38,768 nucleotides of DNA from Glutamicibacter nicotianae (lineage in GTDB: Bacteria > Actinomycetota > Actinomycetes > Actinomycetales > Micrococcaceae). The position numbers were made by a program, and so were the translations under genes. The DNA is taken from NCBI RefSeq assembly GCF_006539525.1, contig NZ_BJNE01000021.1, forward strand, positions 1-38,768. The letters are read 5' to 3'. Position 1 is the first letter of the stretch, and each line of letters begins with the position of its first letter. The notes under the pieces were generated by a model that made no database searches, was not told the DNA's origin, and worked only from the letters and a program-made list of their open reading frames with translations. Positions 36,811 to 38,768 of this stretch are shown here, piece after piece.

Positions 36811-38768
36811 GTGCAAGCAGATAATTTGCCACCAGCTAAGGGCGGGAAGCTCAAGGCGGCCCGTCCGGTGCTCGCTGGCGCAGTCATCGCGAGCCTGTTC
36901 GTGGCTCCGACCGTAACCGCAGCATATGCAGCTCCTGAGGATCATTCAGAAGCATTCGGCCAGGTCATCAATGTCGACGGACTCGGGCTAGAAGTAGCTG
37001 ACGCCGGCTACTCATTCTCGGCCAACCCGAGCTCGCCTGAAGCCCAGGCAAACCCATTGAACGTTGCGGCGCTTAACGGAGCGCTGGATCTGACGCTTCC
37101 GACCATCAACCTTCCAGTAATCAGCGAAGATGGAACCGGCCTCCTTGACCTCGGTCAGGCCGGCGCACTGTCCTCCTACGCGATCGCTGATACCCCAACC
37201 CATGCCAAGGCTTCGGCAGGCGTGCTGGGTGCCGACGGTGCATTGGCTGTTGACCAGAATACTGGCGAACTAGCAACCGTCGATCTAACCAAGCTGTTCA
37301 GCCAGATCGGCGCCGACGGCTTGACCGAAGCAGTTCTCGACGAGGCTCAACTGCAGCTGGGTGCACTAGGCTCCACGACTGAGCGCACCGATGGTGCGGA
37401 TCCAACGCACGAGTACCAGATTGCTTCGGCGACTGTAGACCTGCATAGCCCACTGCTCACCGAGCTCAACGGGACCCTAACTTCTACCACGACCGCACTC
37501 GGTACCGCATTGGATGGCCTGGTTGGCGAAGGCGGGACGGTATCCGATCTCGTTGCTGCCCTCAACGGCATCAACCTCAATGTACTCGTTGCTCAGGTTG
37601 GCCTGTCCAATTCCCAGCTGACCATCAATGGACTGGATGACGTCGTTGGAATCGCAAACGGAGTGTTGTCCGAAGAATTGGTCTCGGAATCGGGTTTGGT
37701 TTCGGTGAACTTAGGTGCCGGGACTGTCAATATTGACCTTTCCAAGGTGGTCGAAGGCGGACTGAACGACCAGCCAGCCAACACCAAGTTGCTGGATGAC
37801 GCAATCGCGCAGCAGATCAGCACTGAGCTGACTGGACTGCTTGACGAAGTCGTCACCAACCTGACCACTGCCGTTAACGATGCTCTCGCAACAGCGACGT
37901 TCACCCTGACCGCAGATGTAAACGCTGAAGTTGCCTTCGTTGACGTTGTCGATGGCGGCATCAATATCAGCGGTTCGCTTGCCGATCTCCTGAATGGCAA
38001 CAGTGAAGCCTTCACCGTTAACAACACCCTGTCACTCCTCTCGGGCAGCCTAGACCTGACTGCAGTTCTCGATGCCGTTACCGATTCGGTATTCGCTATT
38101 TTGGATTCGACTCTGACGGAAGTGACCGCTGTGGTCGATGGGCTTCCAGGGGCCCTGAATGCTGCCGTTGCCAATGTCGTCGCGCCACTGATTGACGGAG
38201 CGATCGAGCCACTGCTTGAAGGTGTTCTGGAAATCACCATCAACGAGCAGGGCACGATTGCAAGCTCGGAAGTGAACAACCTTGCTGCAACTTCTGCCGC
38301 TGCGCAGACTGTCGCCCCAGCTCCCGAGGGTGAGCTGAACTACGTTACGGCTTTGGCAATTGACGTTTTGCCTGATGCTGCGGCGCTTGCAGTTGGCGTT
38401 GATCTGGGTACCTCGGCAGTTCGTGCTGCTGCTGAGTACGCTGATGTCGTTATCACCAGCCCGGTACCCACCGACTCCTTCACTGATGGTGACGATGTCG
38501 TAGTAACTGGTACCGGCGAACCAAACACCGATATCGAGGTTAGCCTCGATGGTGGAAGCACTGTCACCGTTACGACTGACGAAAACGGTAACTGGACCAC
38601 TACGTTCCCAGCCGTCCCTGAGGGGCAACACACCATCACCGCAACGGACGGATCCTCCGAAGATCAAGTAACCATTACGGTTGATCCTGCTGAAACGGGC
38701 GTAGACGCAACTGCTGATTCGACCGCTGACGCTACTGCTGATTCGACCGCTGACGCTACTGCTGATTC
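36811..38768 (+). CDS. Large secreted surface protein, choice-of-anchor G-like, C-terminus outside window
   Basis: The frame stays open for 652 codons to the right edge, so the protein is larger. The start is GTG 36811 with GGAGG 6 nt upstream; a GTG at 36808 is also in frame. It has a basic N-terminus, a hydrophobic core (PVLAGAVIASLFVAPTVTAA) and a likely cleavage near residue 40 (AYA). The next about 500 residues are Leu/Val/Ala/Asn/Asp-rich with repeated short amphipathic segments and match my memory of the actinobacterial choice-of-anchor G adhesin-like family. An Ig-like domain follows (about 548-625: TDGDDVVVTGTGEPNTDIEV ... VPEGQHTITA), then DATADSTA repeats. It has no cysteine or catalytic motif that I noticed. 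It is probably a wall-associated adhesin or stalk. Confidence 0.8.
   Translation, partial: MQADNLPPAKGGKLKAARPVLAGAVIASLFVAPTVTAAYAAPEDHSEAFGQVINVDGLGLEVADAGYSFSANPSSPEAQANPLNVAALNGALDLTLPTINLPVISEDGTGLLDLGQAGALSSYAIADTPTHAKASAGVLGADGALAVDQNTGELATVDLTKLFSQIGADGLTEAVLDEAQLQLGALGSTTERTDGADPTHEYQIASATVDLHSPLLTELNGTLTSTTTALGTALDGLVGEGGTVSDLVAALNGINLNVLVAQVGLSNSQLTINGLDDVVGIANGVLSEELVSESGLVSVNLGAGTVNIDLSKVVEGGLNDQPANTKLLDDAIAQQISTELTGLLDEVVTNLTTAVNDALATATFTLTADVNAEVAFVDVVDGGINISGSLADLLNGNSEAFTVNNTLSLLSGSLDLTAVLDAVTDSVFAILDSTLTEVTAVVDGLPGALNAAVANVVAPLIDGAIEPLLEGVLEITINEQGTIASSEVNNLAATSAAAQTVAPAPEGELNYVTALAIDVLPDAAALAVGVDLGTSAVRAAAEYADVVITSPVPTDSFTDGDDVVVTGTGEPNTDIEVSLDGGSTVTVTTDENGNWTTTFPAVPEGQHTITATDGSSEDQVTITVDPAETGVDATADSTADATADSTADATAD
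38704..38768 (+). repeat. 24-bp tandem repeat encoding DATADSTA
   Basis: Units lie at 38704-38727, 38728-38751 and 38752-38768 (cut by the window edge). Units 1 and 2 differ at one base (GCA/GCT). The 8-residue unit is Thr/Asp/Ala/Ser-rich, like stalk regions of wall proteins. The total copy number is unknown. Confidence 0.9.

Noticed and set aside
36754-38667. Minus-strand frames opposite the surface-protein gene
   Set aside because: They are fragmentary, have no ribosome sites, and oppose one long open frame with a signal peptide and an Ig-like domain.
38704-38768. Tandem repeat as a CRISPR array
   Set aside because: The units are contiguous with no spacers and remain in frame within a coding sequence.

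Overview
The window looks like chromosomal DNA from a high-GC Actinomycetota, most likely the family Micrococcaceae (Arthrobacter or Glutamicibacter type). This rests on codon use, the actinobacterial form of PutA, a DtxR/IdeR-type iron box, an adhesin resembling the choice-of-anchor G family, and many starts that look leaderless. No database search was possible, so the taxon is inferred. I found no rRNA, tRNA, CRISPR array, transposase or prophage.

Layout. At 1-5.07 kb is a proline catabolism locus: the start of a putP-like transporter, a LysR regulator and a divergent bifunctional putA ending in a perfect terminator. At 5.1-9.9 kb, on the minus strand, lies a histidine kinase / response regulator / two-gene ABC exporter operon (NatAB type), followed by a small membrane protein. 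At 10-12.2 kb are two hotdog thioesterase-type proteins and trpF. At 12.3-17.7 kb, on the plus strand, are a CydDC-like heterodimeric ABC exporter and a membrane-anchored FMN glutamate-synthase-like protein. At 17.7-23.6 kb are a 3-hydroxyisobutyryl-CoA hydrolase, a LysR and an Lrp regulator, an acidic small protein, an MFS carrier, a small membrane protein and an LLM flavin oxidoreductase. At 23.7-27.7 kb are a cold-shock protein with a long leader and a TetR-controlled pair of MFS carriers around a perfect 30-bp palindrome. At 27.7-34.3 kb are housekeeping genes: a TRIC-family channel, a DUF1697 protein, an S9 peptidase, an S4 RNA-binding protein, a lipoprotein and tex. At 34.3-38.8 kb are a ferritin with an elaborate promoter, a triple-SH3 protein, an orphan response regulator whose phosphoacceptor position is Glu, and the first 652 codons of a large secreted surface protein that runs off the window.

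Genes that appear to work together. PutA/PutP and the LysR between them form one pathway unit. The kinase/regulator pair probably controls its downstream ABC exporter. The TetR protein probably represses both flanking MFS genes through the shared palindrome. The ferritin promoter joins an iron box to a good sigma-70-like promoter whose predicted +1 is the ATG itself. The last 4 kb (SH3 protein, Asp-less receiver regulator, AT-richer 400-bp control region, adhesin) is the least ordinary part and the best candidate for something undescribed. Two window-wide patterns also stand out: a -10-like TAnnnT placed 6-7 nt before many start codons, and three convergent gene pairs whose stop codons share the same CTAG tetranucleotide.
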